Position numbers and translations under genes: made by a program. A model generated the notes under the pieces. The model was given only the letters and a program-made list of their open reading frames with translations. It did not search any database and was not told the origin of the DNA. Positions 1-8,589 of a DNA stretch of 33,139 bases are shown here, one piece after another. The number at the start of each line of letters is the position of its first letter. The stretch's first letter is position 1. This stretch comes from an uncultured Pelagibacteraceae bacterium (lineage in GTDB: Bacteria; Pseudomonadota; Alphaproteobacteria; Pelagibacterales; AG-422-B15). Location: the NCBI GenBank assembly GCA_902547315.1, contig CACCND010000007.1:32001-65139 (forward strand), read 5' to 3'.

Positions 1-690
1 ACTATATATCATTTCTAAAACTGCTTTCCAGTTGATAAAGCTAGCTCTCCATTCTATTTCACGAAAAGTTGTTGGTATTTCTGCAAAAGAGAGATCTAAT
101 CTTTTTACTTCAAGCATTATTTCTCCATCTAAAAACCAACCTCCACACTTTAAATCCATTTTTTTTAAAGCGTCTTTAGTGAAAAGCTTTGGTTTTGAAT
201 TAATATCTCTAAAAAAAGTATTAGGAAACAGAAGACGAAAAAACCTATTAAAGAAAGACGACATCAAAATTCTTTGATATCCATCAAATCTTTTAATTCT
301 AAATGTTTTTACAAAATCAAACTCACCGCTAAAAAGTATATTAAATAATCTAGTTAAGTCCTCAGGAGGCATTTGACCATCGCCATCAATTAATGCAATT
401 GCATCGCCGGTTGCAGCATTTAATCCACTAATGGCATCCCAGCCCATCATGCCCTTTTTAAGCTTTATCACAGGTTTTAATTTTTTATTCTTTATTGCCA
501 TTTTTTTAATAATAGCAGGTGTTCTATCTTCCCTATTTATAAAATAATTTGCGACCAATACTATTTCATAATCCATTTTGGTAGCTAAAAGAATTTTTTC
601 AATTAAATTGACAAAAGGAATAATTTCTTCCTCAGATTTGTAGCATAAAACAACAACAGACAGTTTTCTAAATTTATTCATTTGTTTCAT
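1..690 (-). CDS. Family 2 glycosyltransferase, polyprenyl-phosphate-sugar synthase type (partial, cut by left edge)
   Basis: An open reading frame runs leftward from an ATG at 688-690 to the window edge (230 codons, no stop), so the C-terminus is missing. A second in-frame ATG at 679-681 is an alternative start. The N-terminus has the GT-A pattern LSVVVLCYKSEEE, and near the middle is LIDGDGQMPPED, which matches the D-x-D region (DADLQ-PPE) of dolichyl/undecaprenyl-phosphate mannosyl- or glucosyltransferases. Such enzymes load a sugar from a nucleotide donor onto a polyprenyl phosphate at the inner membrane. The divergent neighbour at 751 is a PMT/ArnT-like transferase, the class that uses polyprenyl-phosphate sugars, so the two may work as a donor-maker and donor-user pair (inference). 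Any C-terminal membrane anchor would lie outside the window. Confidence 0.85.
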   Translation of the reverse strand, partial: MKQMNKFRKLSVVVLCYKSEEEIIPFVNLIEKILLATKMDYEIVLVANYFINREDRTPAIIKKMAIKNKKLKPVIKLKKGMMGWDAISGLNAATGDAIALIDGDGQMPPEDLTRLFNILFSGEFDFVKTFRIKRFDGYQRILMSSFFNRFFRLLFPNTFFRDINSKPKLFTKDALKKMDLKCGGWFLDGEIMLEVKRLDLSFAEIPTTFREIEWRASFINWKAVLEMIYS

Positions 691-750
691 AAAAAATAAT
701 TATGTATTGTCTTTATAAAATTAACTATATATTTTTTTAATTAAGCATAC
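691..750. promoter_or_regulatory. Divergent promoter region between the GT2 and PMT-like genes
   Basis: These 60 bp separate two divergently oriented starts, so promoters for both directions must lie here or inside the genes. On the plus strand TTGTCT at 707-712 and TATATT at 728-733 are possible -35/-10 elements, but the 15 bp spacing is short and such matches are cheap in AT-rich DNA. No operator-like palindrome stands out. Confidence 0.3.
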
Positions 751-2568
751 ATGACAAATTTAAATACATTACATCTTGTTGTCATTATATTAATAGCATC
801 AATAATTCTCTCAGTATTTAATGGAGGAAATCCTGTTCACATAAGTAACCTGGACGGTAAATATTTAATTAAAGCAGTAGAGTTTTATGAAAAGGGTGAA
901 TGGTCTTTTTTTAAAAGAGGACCGATCTATACACTATTAATATCATTGGGTTTTAATATTTTTGGAAATTCTATCGAAGTTGTTATCTGGATAACTCAGT
1001 TATTTTACTTTGCATCCATTTTATTGATATTTTTTATTGGAAGTCACTTATTTGGAAAATGGGTCGGTTTTTTATCTTCAATTTATGCACTACTTTCGAT
1101 ACCATTATTTAAGGCTTCTTGGGATATTGATCCTGGATCAATATTAAGTTTTTTTATTTTATCATCAGTTTTATCTTATTTAATTTACATACGAGATTTT
1201 AAAAAAAAATACCTAATTATATCTGGCATATTTTTAGGCTTAGCAATGTTAACCAAGGAAGCTGCACTATTCTTTATTGTATTTCCTTTAATACTAAATT
1301 TTATTTCTCTAAAAAAAGAGGATATAAAAATTGGTTTTTCGCATGTATCAATATTCTACTTCTTCTTTTTTCTTACTATTACACCCTGGTTAATATTTAT
1401 TTATTCTAACAATCTATCTCCATTATTAATTTTTGGTGAATTCTTACCGTCTGGTGGAGCAAATCTAGGACTATATACGAATAGTGGAGTATTCGATTTC
1501 TTGAGACTTGTAATATTTAATGGCGTACCGACAACAATTATAACTTTATTTAGATACGAGCCTTTTTTTATTTTAATCATAATTGGAATATTGTTTTCAA
1601 TATTTAAATCATTTAAAGGTGAAAAAAATCATCAAAAGTATATTGCTTTAATTTTGTTAACTGCTCCTGTATTTGCTGTTTATGGAATTTACATGGATGG
1701 ATATCGACAGTTAATGCCTCAATTGATGCTGCTTTATATTTCAATAGGAACAATAAGTATTATATTTTTAAGATTAAATAAATTTTATCTCGTTTTACTA
1801 TTTGTAATTTTACTTATCTCAATCTCTATAACTTATTTTTTAAACTATAATAAACTCCAAAATTATTCTGTTTTAAACATTATTAATGAGAGAGTAACAG
1901 GAAAATTTAACCTGAAAGTAAATTCGTCAGGAAGAATGAATGATGAAGTAAGGCACACAAGTATTTGGATTAATAATAACCTTAATCAAGAATCAAATTT
2001 GCTTGTTGGAGGCGTATATGACGATAGTATAAAATATTTGACTGAGTTAAAATTTCTCTATAAACCAAATTTGCCTAAATACTACGAATTAGAAACCTTA
2101 GTATTAAATGAAAAGTATATCGATGATCAAATTATCTCAATTACCAGTTTAAAAACCTTCAAATCAAATCAAAAAAGATATAGGAACTTATTTATCCTCT
2201 TTAAAAAAGATTATGAGGCTTTTATAAAAAATTATTTTGAAGATAAAAATAACTATTTTTTCAATTATTCTAATGAAAATTTTCAAGATAAAATATTATT
2301 TCCAATAGTAATAGAAACTGTACATAAACATTCTTCTTTAATCTATAATGAGCATGATATAAAAATCTACAAACCTGGCAGAAATAACTCTGATTTAGAA
2401 TTTGAATACAGTAAAAATATTTTTGCATTAGGATCTAGTATTTCCGACAAATTTTCTTGGTTAAATACTAAAGATGATTTAATTTGGTTAAAAAATAACT
2501 ATAAAACTGATTATTTGAGTTACAAAAAATATCTACAAAAATACGATATCAATATTGATAACATGTAG
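751..2568 (+). CDS. PMT/ArnT-like integral membrane glycosyltransferase
   Basis: This 605-residue protein has about 10 hydrophobic segments in its first 370 residues, followed by a hydrophilic C-terminal domain of some 220 residues. The first segment (about 7-23) is followed by a loop with Asp35 and the run FFKRGPIYTLL, then a later loop with SWDIDPGS. Acidic residues in the first loop and this topology are typical of the dolichyl-phosphate-mannose-protein mannosyltransferase/ArnT superfamily (GT39/GT83). Members move a sugar from a polyprenyl phosphate to a lipid, protein or glycan on the outer face of the inner membrane. It is divergent from the GT2 gene on its left, which could make its donor. 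The acceptor cannot be read from the sequence. It ends convergent with the unknown gene at 2587, 18 bp away. Confidence 0.8.
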   Translation: MTNLNTLHLVVIILIASIILSVFNGGNPVHISNLDGKYLIKAVEFYEKGEWSFFKRGPIYTLLISLGFNIFGNSIEVVIWITQLFYFASILLIFFIGSHLFGKWVGFLSSIYALLSIPLFKASWDIDPGSILSFFILSSVLSYLIYIRDFKKKYLIISGIFLGLAMLTKEAALFFIVFPLILNFISLKKEDIKIGFSHVSIFYFFFFLTITPWLIFIYSNNLSPLLIFGEFLPSGGANLGLYTNSGVFDFLRLVIFNGVPTTIITLFRYEPFFILIIIGILFSIFKSFKGEKNHQKYIALILLTAPVFAVYGIYMDGYRQLMPQLMLLYISIGTISIIFLRLNKFYLVLLFVILLISISITYFLNYNKLQNYSVLNIINERVTGKFNLKVNSSGRMNDEVRHTSIWINNNLNQESNLLVGGVYDDSIKYLTELKFLYKPNLPKYYELETLVLNEKYIDDQIISITSLKTFKSNQKRYRNLFILFKKDYEAFIKNYFEDKNNYFFNYSNENFQDKILFPIVIETVHKHSSLIYNEHDIKIYKPGRNNSDLEFEYSKNIFALGSSISDKFSWLNTKDDLIWLKNNYKTDYLSYKKYLQKYDINIDNM

Positions 2569-2586
2569 TTTAATTAAGTAATAACT

Positions 2587-3480
2587 TTAAATTACATACA
2601 TATGAGTTGGCCTGGTATGTTCCATACTCATTGAACCAGTAAGTTTATTTCTCAGCAAGTGAATCGATCCTAATGTATGTGAGCTCTCCTCGGCAATAAG
2701 AGTTCCGCTACCATCACCTTTATCTAAAAAATTAATAACCTTTTCACCAAAAATTTCTTCAAGTGAACTTTCCTTTGCTCCAAATGGTTTGATGCTTCCA
2801 AATTTTCCTTCCCATTCTTCATTAGCAGAATTTATAAGTTTTACATTTGGATTCACCTCATGATCATAAAATGGATCAGACGAAAAATTAAAAAAGTAAG
2901 CTGACGCCATAACCTCTTTATTACAGAACATGTGAGGTGCTATACTTCTAAATCCTCTTGGCTTATGATGACTAAACTCATTTACTGGCCTTGCAAAAAT
3001 TCCATTTCTGTAGCAAGTAAATCCATTTGAATTTTTATAAGTCGCACTTACAGTACCAGTTGTATAACTGAAAGGACTTAACTTTAAACCTCTATCAGCA
3101 ATTAATAAAAATTGGCTATCAGTAATATTTATATTTTTATCTCTTAAAAGATTATTAATTGATATATCAAAACCTTCACCATATTTAACTTTTCTTAAAT
3201 GACCAAAGTCACAAATTAACTTTCCTTCCATGGAGAGAACTGCTCCTCTAAAATTAATTTCAATTCCCCTAAATGAGTCAACTAAAATCCTTTTAAAAAA
3301 CTTGTTAGTCTCCTGAATATCCCGACCTTTAATTATTCTTTTAAATATATATTTACTTACATTGAATGGGTTTTGCGATGTATTTTCTCTAAACACATAA
3401 CTAATATGATTTTCTACGTCCTTGAAAATAGGAAATACATTTCTTGGTTCGTGAGATAAAAAAATATTTTTTTCAAGCAT
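2587..3480 (-). CDS. Protein of unknown function, beta-sandwich-like, paralogue of the upstream gene
   Basis: I do not recognise a named family for this 297-residue protein. It has no signal peptide, no membrane segment and no catalytic motif I know. The C-terminal half (about 211-297) runs VKL...K...IKPFGA... and ends in SMSMEHTRPTHMYVI. It can be aligned with the end of the 251-aa protein encoded just upstream (VKI...K...LKLNSGGS... ending PMSINYHKTGDFNIHHF). A similar strand-rich pattern with a Gly-Glu-Gly turn occurs around residues 80-115, so two repeats of an Ig-like or jelly-roll-like fold are plausible. Its ATG (3478-3480) lies 1 bp after the upstream stop, so the two are cotranscribed and probably act together. 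A role in surface-glycan modification is only inferred from location. Confidence 0.75.
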   Translation of the reverse strand: MLEKNIFLSHEPRNVFPIFKDVENHISYVFRENTSQNPFNVSKYIFKRIIKGRDIQETNKFFKRILVDSFRGIEINFRGAVLSMEGKLICDFGHLRKVKYGEGFDISINNLLRDKNINITDSQFLLIADRGLKLSPFSYTTGTVSATYKNSNGFTCYRNGIFARPVNEFSHHKPRGFRSIAPHMFCNKEVMASAYFFNFSSDPFYDHEVNPNVKLINSANEEWEGKFGSIKPFGAKESSLEEIFGEKVINFLDKGDGSGTLIAEESSHTLGSIHLLRNKLTGSMSMEHTRPTHMYVI

Positions 3481-3481
3481 A

Positions 3482-4237
3482 CTAAAAATGATGAATATTG
3501 AAATCCCCTGTTTTATGATAATTTATACTCATTGGTTGTTCAATATTAGTACCATTGACGCTAATAATAATACTTTTATTTCCTATTTCAGATCTAATTT
3601 TTTTTAGTTTTTCTGATAAATTAATTAATTTCGAACCCCCAGAATTTAATTTTAAATCTTGTATTTTAGAAATCTGTTGAAAGTTTTTATCTAATATCGA
3701 TATTTTCACGTCAGATTGTGCATTTTTATCTTCATTCAAAGGACAATTATTCATTATTATGCATCCTGTTTCTAAATCTTCATCTAAATATACTAATGTC
3801 ATCCACTCAGACTGTTTTAAGCTATATTTTTTACGTATGGGATATAATTCATGACTGAAATCTCTAAATTTATTATATCTCTCATAAAGCATAAAATAAC
3901 TTGTTGATATGGGCGACTGATTTGAGGGACTTAATCTTTTCATCTTTCCATTTGGTATCATTTTGACACTCACGAGACCTTTAAAATTAGGAACAATTTT
4001 GTATGTATCTATATGAATACTTTTTCCAGTATGAACTTCATATTTTTTCTGACTTAAATGATCTCCTTTAGAGTCAAAAAAATCAATGTATACAACAGCA
4101 TCAGTTTCATCTTTATTATGATTTTTAAATGCATACCCATAATAATTAAAAACATTTATAATCGATTTAAATCCATTCTCATTAATTACCCAGTGATTAG
4201 TCGAGATATATCCATCAATTATTAATTCATCTTGCAT
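3482..4237 (-). CDS. Protein of unknown function, two-repeat beta-sandwich-like
   Basis: This is a 251-residue soluble-looking protein with no signal peptide or membrane helix. Two segments look like repeats of one fold: residues about 47-82 (AVVYIDFFDSKGD... then GKSIHID) and about 174-210 (DVKISILDKNF... then GGSKLINL). Both read as strand, turn, strand, Gly-rich turn, strand. An NHW motif near residue 15 and the closing PMSINYH segment resemble features of small Ig-like beta-sandwich proteins such as the sensory rhodopsin transducer family, but the likeness is loose and I would not name it. It is the first gene of a two-gene minus-strand unit with the related 297-aa gene. The pair is set between oppositely oriented genes, so it has its own promoter within 4238-4305. 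Confidence 0.75.
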   Translation of the reverse strand: MQDELIIDGYISTNHWVINENGFKSIINVFNYYGYAFKNHNKDETDAVVYIDFFDSKGDHLSQKKYEVHTGKSIHIDTYKIVPNFKGLVSVKMIPNGKMKRLSPSNQSPISTSYFMLYERYNKFRDFSHELYPIRKKYSLKQSEWMTLVYLDEDLETGCIIMNNCPLNEDKNAQSDVKISILDKNFQQISKIQDLKLNSGGSKLINLSEKLKKIRSEIGNKSIIISVNGTNIEQPMSINYHKTGDFNIHHF

Positions 4238-4305
4238 TTTCTACAATTTATATTTAATGATAATTTTGTTCAATAGAATTTGTTTGCAAAAAATAATCTT
4301 TCAAA
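4238..4305. promoter_or_regulatory. Divergent promoter region heading the long plus-strand operon
   Basis: These 68 bp lie between the start of the minus-strand unknown pair and the first gene of the 21.6 kb plus-strand run. Any promoter for that run would be expected here. On the plus strand TTGTTC at 4266-4271 is followed by an AT-rich stretch with AATAAT near 4292, but the spacing is poor. The call rests on gene geometry, not on a clear consensus. Confidence 0.3.
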
Positions 4306-5139
4306 ATGTTAATAAAACTAAAGAATAAAGTTAAATTTTTAGTGGATGAAACTATTTCAAGGTTTTATTACTCCAACAGATATTTTTATCAGCAATATAT
4401 AAGAGATAAATATAAAAAGAGTTCTAAAGAGTTTATTAGAAAATTTCATCCAGATTTATTTTTATTAATTAATAAAATGTTAAGCAAGATGGAGTTCGAA
4501 TCATTTCATAAATATACTTTTTGGGGAGATGCATATTTTCTTTTAAATTATTTAAAAAACAATAAACCGGTAAAAATACTGGAACTAGGATCGGGCGTAA
4601 GTACATTAGTTTTTGCTTATTTTCTTCATAAGTCTAAAGAAGAAAATTCTTTATCCTCAAAAGCTGAACTAGTAACTCTTGATGAAAACAAAGATTATCA
4701 AAGGAATTTAGTGGCTAAATCAATTCCAATTGAAATGAGAAATAATATTGTATTTTTATATTCGTCCCTTGAAATCAAAAAATATGAGAAAGGAAATTTT
4801 TTTGCAAATGGTATCTACTACTCCAATACACCAAAGCAACACTTTGAGCTTATTTATGTTGATGGACCTCAGGTAGTGCCTGGAGTATATAATGACTCAT
4901 CCTACATTTCAGAACATCCTCTTACAAAAATCAAAATAAAGCCAAAACCATTTGACTCTGATATTCTAAATCTTAGTAATAATTTATCTCGTGATACAAA
5001 GATTATTATAGATCAAAGAATAGACACAGTATGGAAAATTAAAAAATTTTTAAGTGGATATATTGAGAAGAAATATTATTTTTCAGCAAAAAAAACCCTA
5101 ATAGAGCTTAAAAGTCAAATTCACGAAACGATAATTTAA
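4306..5139 (+). CDS. Class I SAM-dependent methyltransferase-like protein
   Basis: The 277-residue protein has the class I methyltransferase signature ILELGSGVST at about residues 91-100 (the SAM-binding glycine loop). An acidic strand end follows in VTLDENKDY, and ELIYVDGPQ marks motif IV. The first 70 residues are basic and without a clear fold. The substrate is unknown; in this polysaccharide region an O-methyl group on a sugar, or a cap on the glycan chain, is a reasonable guess. It is the first gene of the long plus-strand run, with 16 bp to the next gene. It lacks the extra domains of methyltransferases that act on proteins or RNA, but this does not fix the acceptor. Confidence 0.75.
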   Translation: MLIKLKNKVKFLVDETISRFYYSNRYFYQQYIRDKYKKSSKEFIRKFHPDLFLLINKMLSKMEFESFHKYTFWGDAYFLLNYLKNNKPVKILELGSGVSTLVFAYFLHKSKEENSLSSKAELVTLDENKDYQRNLVAKSIPIEMRNNIVFLYSSLEIKKYEKGNFFANGIYYSNTPKQHFELIYVDGPQVVPGVYNDSSYISEHPLTKIKIKPKPFDSDILNLSNNLSRDTKIIIDQRIDTVWKIKKFLSGYIEKKYYFSAKKTLIELKSQIHETII

Positions 5140-5155
5140 ATTAATTTACAACAAT

Positions 5156-6754
5156 ATGAAAAATATTTTTATAGCACTTATAAATAGACTACGAAACTAT
5201 TACCATATTTTTCTATTATCTGTATTTGAAATCAGAAATAATAAAAATAAAAGTAATAAATGGCTTATAATTTCTAATAGTGAGAGAAACCTTGATGTAA
5301 ATGCTTCAATAATATCAATATGTCAATCTCTGGTTGATGACGGATGGCACTATAAATTTATTTTTTATGGCAATACGTTTTTTAAATTTCCCAATAGAGA
5401 TAAAATATCTAAATCTCTTTATATAGGCAATAGAGCTGATGCAAATGTATCAAATCCTAATGTTATAATTGATGAAGTTAATGTTAATTTTACAAAAAAA
5501 GAAATATTTATTGATGGCATAAATTTCTTTGAAATAATTAATACGTCTCTTTGTAATTTCAAAAAAACTTATCAAATAGATTATTCTGAAAGGAAAAATA
5601 AGGAATATTTTGAAAAAGCAGTTAGATCAATTCAAACAATTATTCCTGTATGTAAAGAAATTAGAAAAAAAGTAGAACTAAATAAAAGAATTGCTCTTTT
5701 ATTGCTAGATCCAGATCGAATACCCAGCTCTGTATTTATAAAATATTTTCACGAAAAAGATTTATGGAGACAAATTGATATATATAGTTTTGGTCCAAGT
5801 TATGGAATATATAATTCAAGTGGATCTTGGCACTCTGGTCAATTTATGCTTACGAAAACAAATCCAAATTATGCGCATCAATACTTTGCATGGAACGAAG
5901 ATTTTATTTCTTGGAAGAAATCTATTGAAGTAAATAAATTATCAAAAATCGATTTTTATATAAATTCGTTGTTAAGTTCAAAACATTATATTTCAAGTGA
6001 CTCAGAACATCTTTCCAAAAATAAAAACGAAATTATCTCCATTTCGAAAGATTATAAAAAAAATAAAAAGAAAGTATTTTGTTTATTTTCCCATCTATTT
6101 TTTGATAGGCCAATCATAGATCATACGCATAACTTTAGTGATATGCTTGAATGGATTAGAGTAACAATTGATATTTTTAAAAGGAGTGAAAATTTGCTAA
6201 TTTTAAAGCCCCACGTAGTTGAGAGATTCTATCCACAGGGCAAGCGTCCACAAACTACTCTTAGAGAATTTATAAGTAGCATTGAGTTATCTGAAAATAT
6301 TATTCTTACTGAACCAGATCTATTTTTAGCTGATGAAATTAAAGAACATATTGATGCGGCTATTATCTGGCGATCTACAGCACATATCGAAAATTTAATA
6401 AAAGGCATGCCAAGCATATATTGTGGTCCGAGGGGAGCATACTCAGAAGTAATAGAACCTAACATTATTAAGAGTCACTCTGATTATGAAGAAAAATTGA
6501 TGCAACTGCCTAATATAAGTATTAGCGATAGTAGCAAGTTAGATGCTAAATTATTATTGTTTTTCTTGAATAAAAACAACAGTATTAAAATAAATATCTT
6601 TTCTAAAATGCCAAAAATTTTTGGTGACAATATATATATTAATCTATTTAAGTTCATATCTACATTTTTTAATAGACAAAAAAATTTAAAATCTTTTAGT
6701 GATTGTATTAACAAAAGAAATTTAAGCGCAACTACAAAGGAAAAACTAATATGA
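5156..6754 (+). CDS. Putative GT-B-fold transferase of surface-glycan synthesis
   Basis: This 532-residue protein has no membrane segment. Its second half looks like the C-terminal lobe of GT-B enzymes related to capsule (KpsS/LipB-like) and CDP-glycerol glycerophosphotransferase proteins. It has a strand and loop KVFCLFSHLFFD near 305, LILKPHVVERF near 348 (position of the RPHP motif in relatives), and AAIIWRSTAHIENLIKGMPS near 402-422, the usual place for donor-phosphate contacts. These families transfer CMP- or CDP-activated groups, which would fit use of a CMP-nonulosonate made here (inference). The donor cannot be told by eye. Its last codons overlap the start of the epimerase gene by 4 bp (ATGA), so the two are translationally coupled. 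Confidence 0.6.
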   Translation: MKNIFIALINRLRNYYHIFLLSVFEIRNNKNKSNKWLIISNSERNLDVNASIISICQSLVDDGWHYKFIFYGNTFFKFPNRDKISKSLYIGNRADANVSNPNVIIDEVNVNFTKKEIFIDGINFFEIINTSLCNFKKTYQIDYSERKNKEYFEKAVRSIQTIIPVCKEIRKKVELNKRIALLLLDPDRIPSSVFIKYFHEKDLWRQIDIYSFGPSYGIYNSSGSWHSGQFMLTKTNPNYAHQYFAWNEDFISWKKSIEVNKLSKIDFYINSLLSSKHYISSDSEHLSKNKNEIISISKDYKKNKKKVFCLFSHLFFDRPIIDHTHNFSDMLEWIRVTIDIFKRSENLLILKPHVVERFYPQGKRPQTTLREFISSIELSENIILTEPDLFLADEIKEHIDAAIIWRSTAHIENLIKGMPSIYCGPRGAYSEVIEPNIIKSHSDYEEKLMQLPNISISDSSKLDAKLLLFFLNKNNSIKINIFSKMPKIFGDNIYINLFKFISTFFNRQKNLKSFSDCINKRNLSATTKEKLI

Positions 6755-7719
6755 AAGTATTAATTTCAGGATGCTCAGGTTTCATCGGTTTTCACTTGTC
6801 TCAAAGACTATTGAAGGACAATAAGTATTTAGTATTAGGCATTGATAATATGAATAGCTATTATGACCTAAAACTAAAAAAAGATAGACTTAAAGTTTTA
6901 AAAAAATATAAGAAATTTAAATTTATAAAATGTGATATCTCAAAACTTGCGAATTTAGAAAAGTCATTTAAAATATTTAAGCCGCAGACTGTGATAAATT
7001 TAGCTGCACAAGCTGGGGTAAGATATTCTATAAATAATCCTGATCAATATTTTGATAGTAATATTCTGGGTTTCTATAATATTTTAAAATGTTCAAAAAA
7101 ATATAAAGTCGGTCATTTTTTGTTTGCATCATCAAGTTCAGTTTATGGCGCATCTAATTCTTTTCCAATTAAAGAGAATAGTAATACCGATCGTCCTCTT
7201 TCCTTTTACGCAGCTACAAAAAAAAGTAATGAAGTGATGGCTTACTCATTTAGTAATATTTATAAATTACCAGCTACATCACTAAGGTTTTTTACTGTTT
7301 ATGGTCCATTTGGAAGACCGGATATGTCGTTATTTCTGTTTACAAATAATATTTTAAAATCAAAAAAAATTAACGTATTTAATTCTGGTAATCATGTCAG
7401 GGATTTTACTTTTGTAGATGATGTTACCGATGCAGTAGAAAAACTTATTAGAAAAATACCAGATAGCAACATACCGTATAAAGTATATAATATTGGAAGC
7501 AACAGGCCATATACTTTAAAAAATTATATAAAAATAATTGGAAATTACTTAGGTAAAATTCCTATTTTAAATTTACAATCAAAACAACTGGGTGATGTTT
7601 ATAAAACTCACGCCGATGTATCAAGGTTAAAGAAAACAATTAAATTTGGACCACCAACTGACCTGAAAAAAGGTATTAAAAGTTTTATAGATTGGTATTT
7701 AAAATATTATAAAAAATAA
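6751..7719 (+). CDS. NAD-dependent sugar-nucleotide epimerase, UDP-glucuronate 4-epimerase type
   Basis: This is an extended short-chain dehydrogenase/reductase of 322 residues, normal for the family. The NAD-binding G-x-x-G-x-x-G is GCSGFIG at residues 7-13. The catalytic pair is Tyr153 and Lys157 in YAATKK, preceded by the SSSSVYG segment. Three marks point to UDP-glucuronate 4-epimerases: the run IDNMNSYYD after the first beta-alpha-beta unit, the segment AAQAGVRYSI, and RFFTVYGPFGRPDM. The expected reaction is UDP-glucuronate to UDP-galacturonate in the cytosol, supplying GalA for the glycan. A UDP-glucose 6-dehydrogenase, needed to make the substrate, is not in this window. The gene overlaps its upstream neighbour by 4 bp and is followed by a 40 bp gap before the first nonulosonate module. 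Confidence 0.88.
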   Translation: MKVLISGCSGFIGFHLSQRLLKDNKYLVLGIDNMNSYYDLKLKKDRLKVLKKYKKFKFIKCDISKLANLEKSFKIFKPQTVINLAAQAGVRYSINNPDQYFDSNILGFYNILKCSKKYKVGHFLFASSSSVYGASNSFPIKENSNTDRPLSFYAATKKSNEVMAYSFSNIYKLPATSLRFFTVYGPFGRPDMSLFLFTNNILKSKKINVFNSGNHVRDFTFVDDVTDAVEKLIRKIPDSNIPYKVYNIGSNRPYTLKNYIKIIGNYLGKIPILNLQSKQLGDVYKTHADVSRLKKTIKFGPPTDLKKGIKSFIDWYLKYYKK

Positions 7720-7759
7720 TTCATTTATTTTTAAAAATGTATATAAGTGACCAAATTCT

Positions 7760-8584
7760 ATGATTTATATTGTCGCTGAAATAGGAATAAACCATAACGG
7801 CTCATTGACTATTGCTAAAGATTTAATTGATGTTGCCATAAATTGCGGTTGTAATGCTGTAAAGTTCCAAAAAAGAACTGTTGAACAGGTCTACTCTAAA
7901 GAAACATTAGAAATACCAAGAGAGTCTCCTTGGGGTAAAACTACAGGAGATCAAAAAAAAGGCTTGGAGTTATCTTTAGATGATTATGACAAAATTAATG
8001 AATACTGTAAAAATAAAATCGATTGGTTTGCTTCTTGCTGGGACATTCAATCTCAAGAAGATATGAAACGATATAATTTTAAGTACAATAAAATCGCATC
8101 GGCTATGATAACACATTTAGAATTTATTAAGCAGGTTGCTATAGAAAAAAAACATACGTTAATTTCTACTGGCATGACACAATACAAGGATATTGATCTT
8201 GCAATCGAAATATTTGAAAAAGAATCCTGTGATTATACATTAATGCATACAGTTTCTACATACCCTACAAAAGATATTGATTGTAATATAAATATGATTG
8301 ATACATTAAAAAAAAAATATAATTGTAAGATAGGATATAGTGGTCATGAAGTTGGTTTATTGCCGAGCATATTAGCAGTAACTAAAGGAGCAACCGTAAT
8401 TGAAAGACATATAACACTCGATAGAAGTATGTATGGATCGGATCAGGCAGCGTCTCTTGAGCCAGAGGGACTCAGACGACTAGTAAGAGATATAAGGTCA
8501 ATAGAAACAATATCTGGAAATGGTGTAAAGATATTTTCTGATGAAGAAAAAGCTGTAGCAAAAAAATTGAGGTATTTTGAGTAA
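7760..8584 (+). CDS. neuB: NeuB-family nonulosonate synthase, short form without SAF domain (module 1)
   Basis: NeuB-type enzymes condense phosphoenolpyruvate with a six-carbon amino sugar to give a nine-carbon sialic-acid-like acid. The TIM-barrel signature is clear: VAEIGINHNGS at residues 4-14, NAVKFQKR, and STGMTQ. The metal-ligand histidines are His196 (GYSGH) and His217 (ERHITLDR), 21 residues apart as in meningococcal NeuB. The active-site loop reads YGSDQAASLEP where most relatives have GPDHxxSLEP. The protein stops at residue 274, right where the linker to the antifreeze-like SAF domain normally begins, so that domain is absent. The stop is followed at once by the next gene, which argues for a short subfamily rather than a recent truncation. 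It opens a set of tailoring genes ending with the neuA at 13296. Confidence 0.85.
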   Translation: MIYIVAEIGINHNGSLTIAKDLIDVAINCGCNAVKFQKRTVEQVYSKETLEIPRESPWGKTTGDQKKGLELSLDDYDKINEYCKNKIDWFASCWDIQSQEDMKRYNFKYNKIASAMITHLEFIKQVAIEKKHTLISTGMTQYKDIDLAIEIFEKESCDYTLMHTVSTYPTKDIDCNINMIDTLKKKYNCKIGYSGHEVGLLPSILAVTKGATVIERHITLDRSMYGSDQAASLEPEGLRRLVRDIRSIETISGNGVKIFSDEEKAVAKKLRYFE

Positions 8585-8589
8585 CTAAT

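Noticed and set aside
32-277. Plus-strand ORF of 81 codons
   Set aside because: It lies wholly inside the minus-strand GT2 gene, whose frame carries clear family motifs; the plus frame has none.
2563-2597. AT-rich inverted repeat spanning the convergent gene ends (arms 2563-2573 and 2587-2597)
   Set aside because: It has one G-C pair and a G-U wobble, and no T run follows on either strand, so it is not a convincing terminator.
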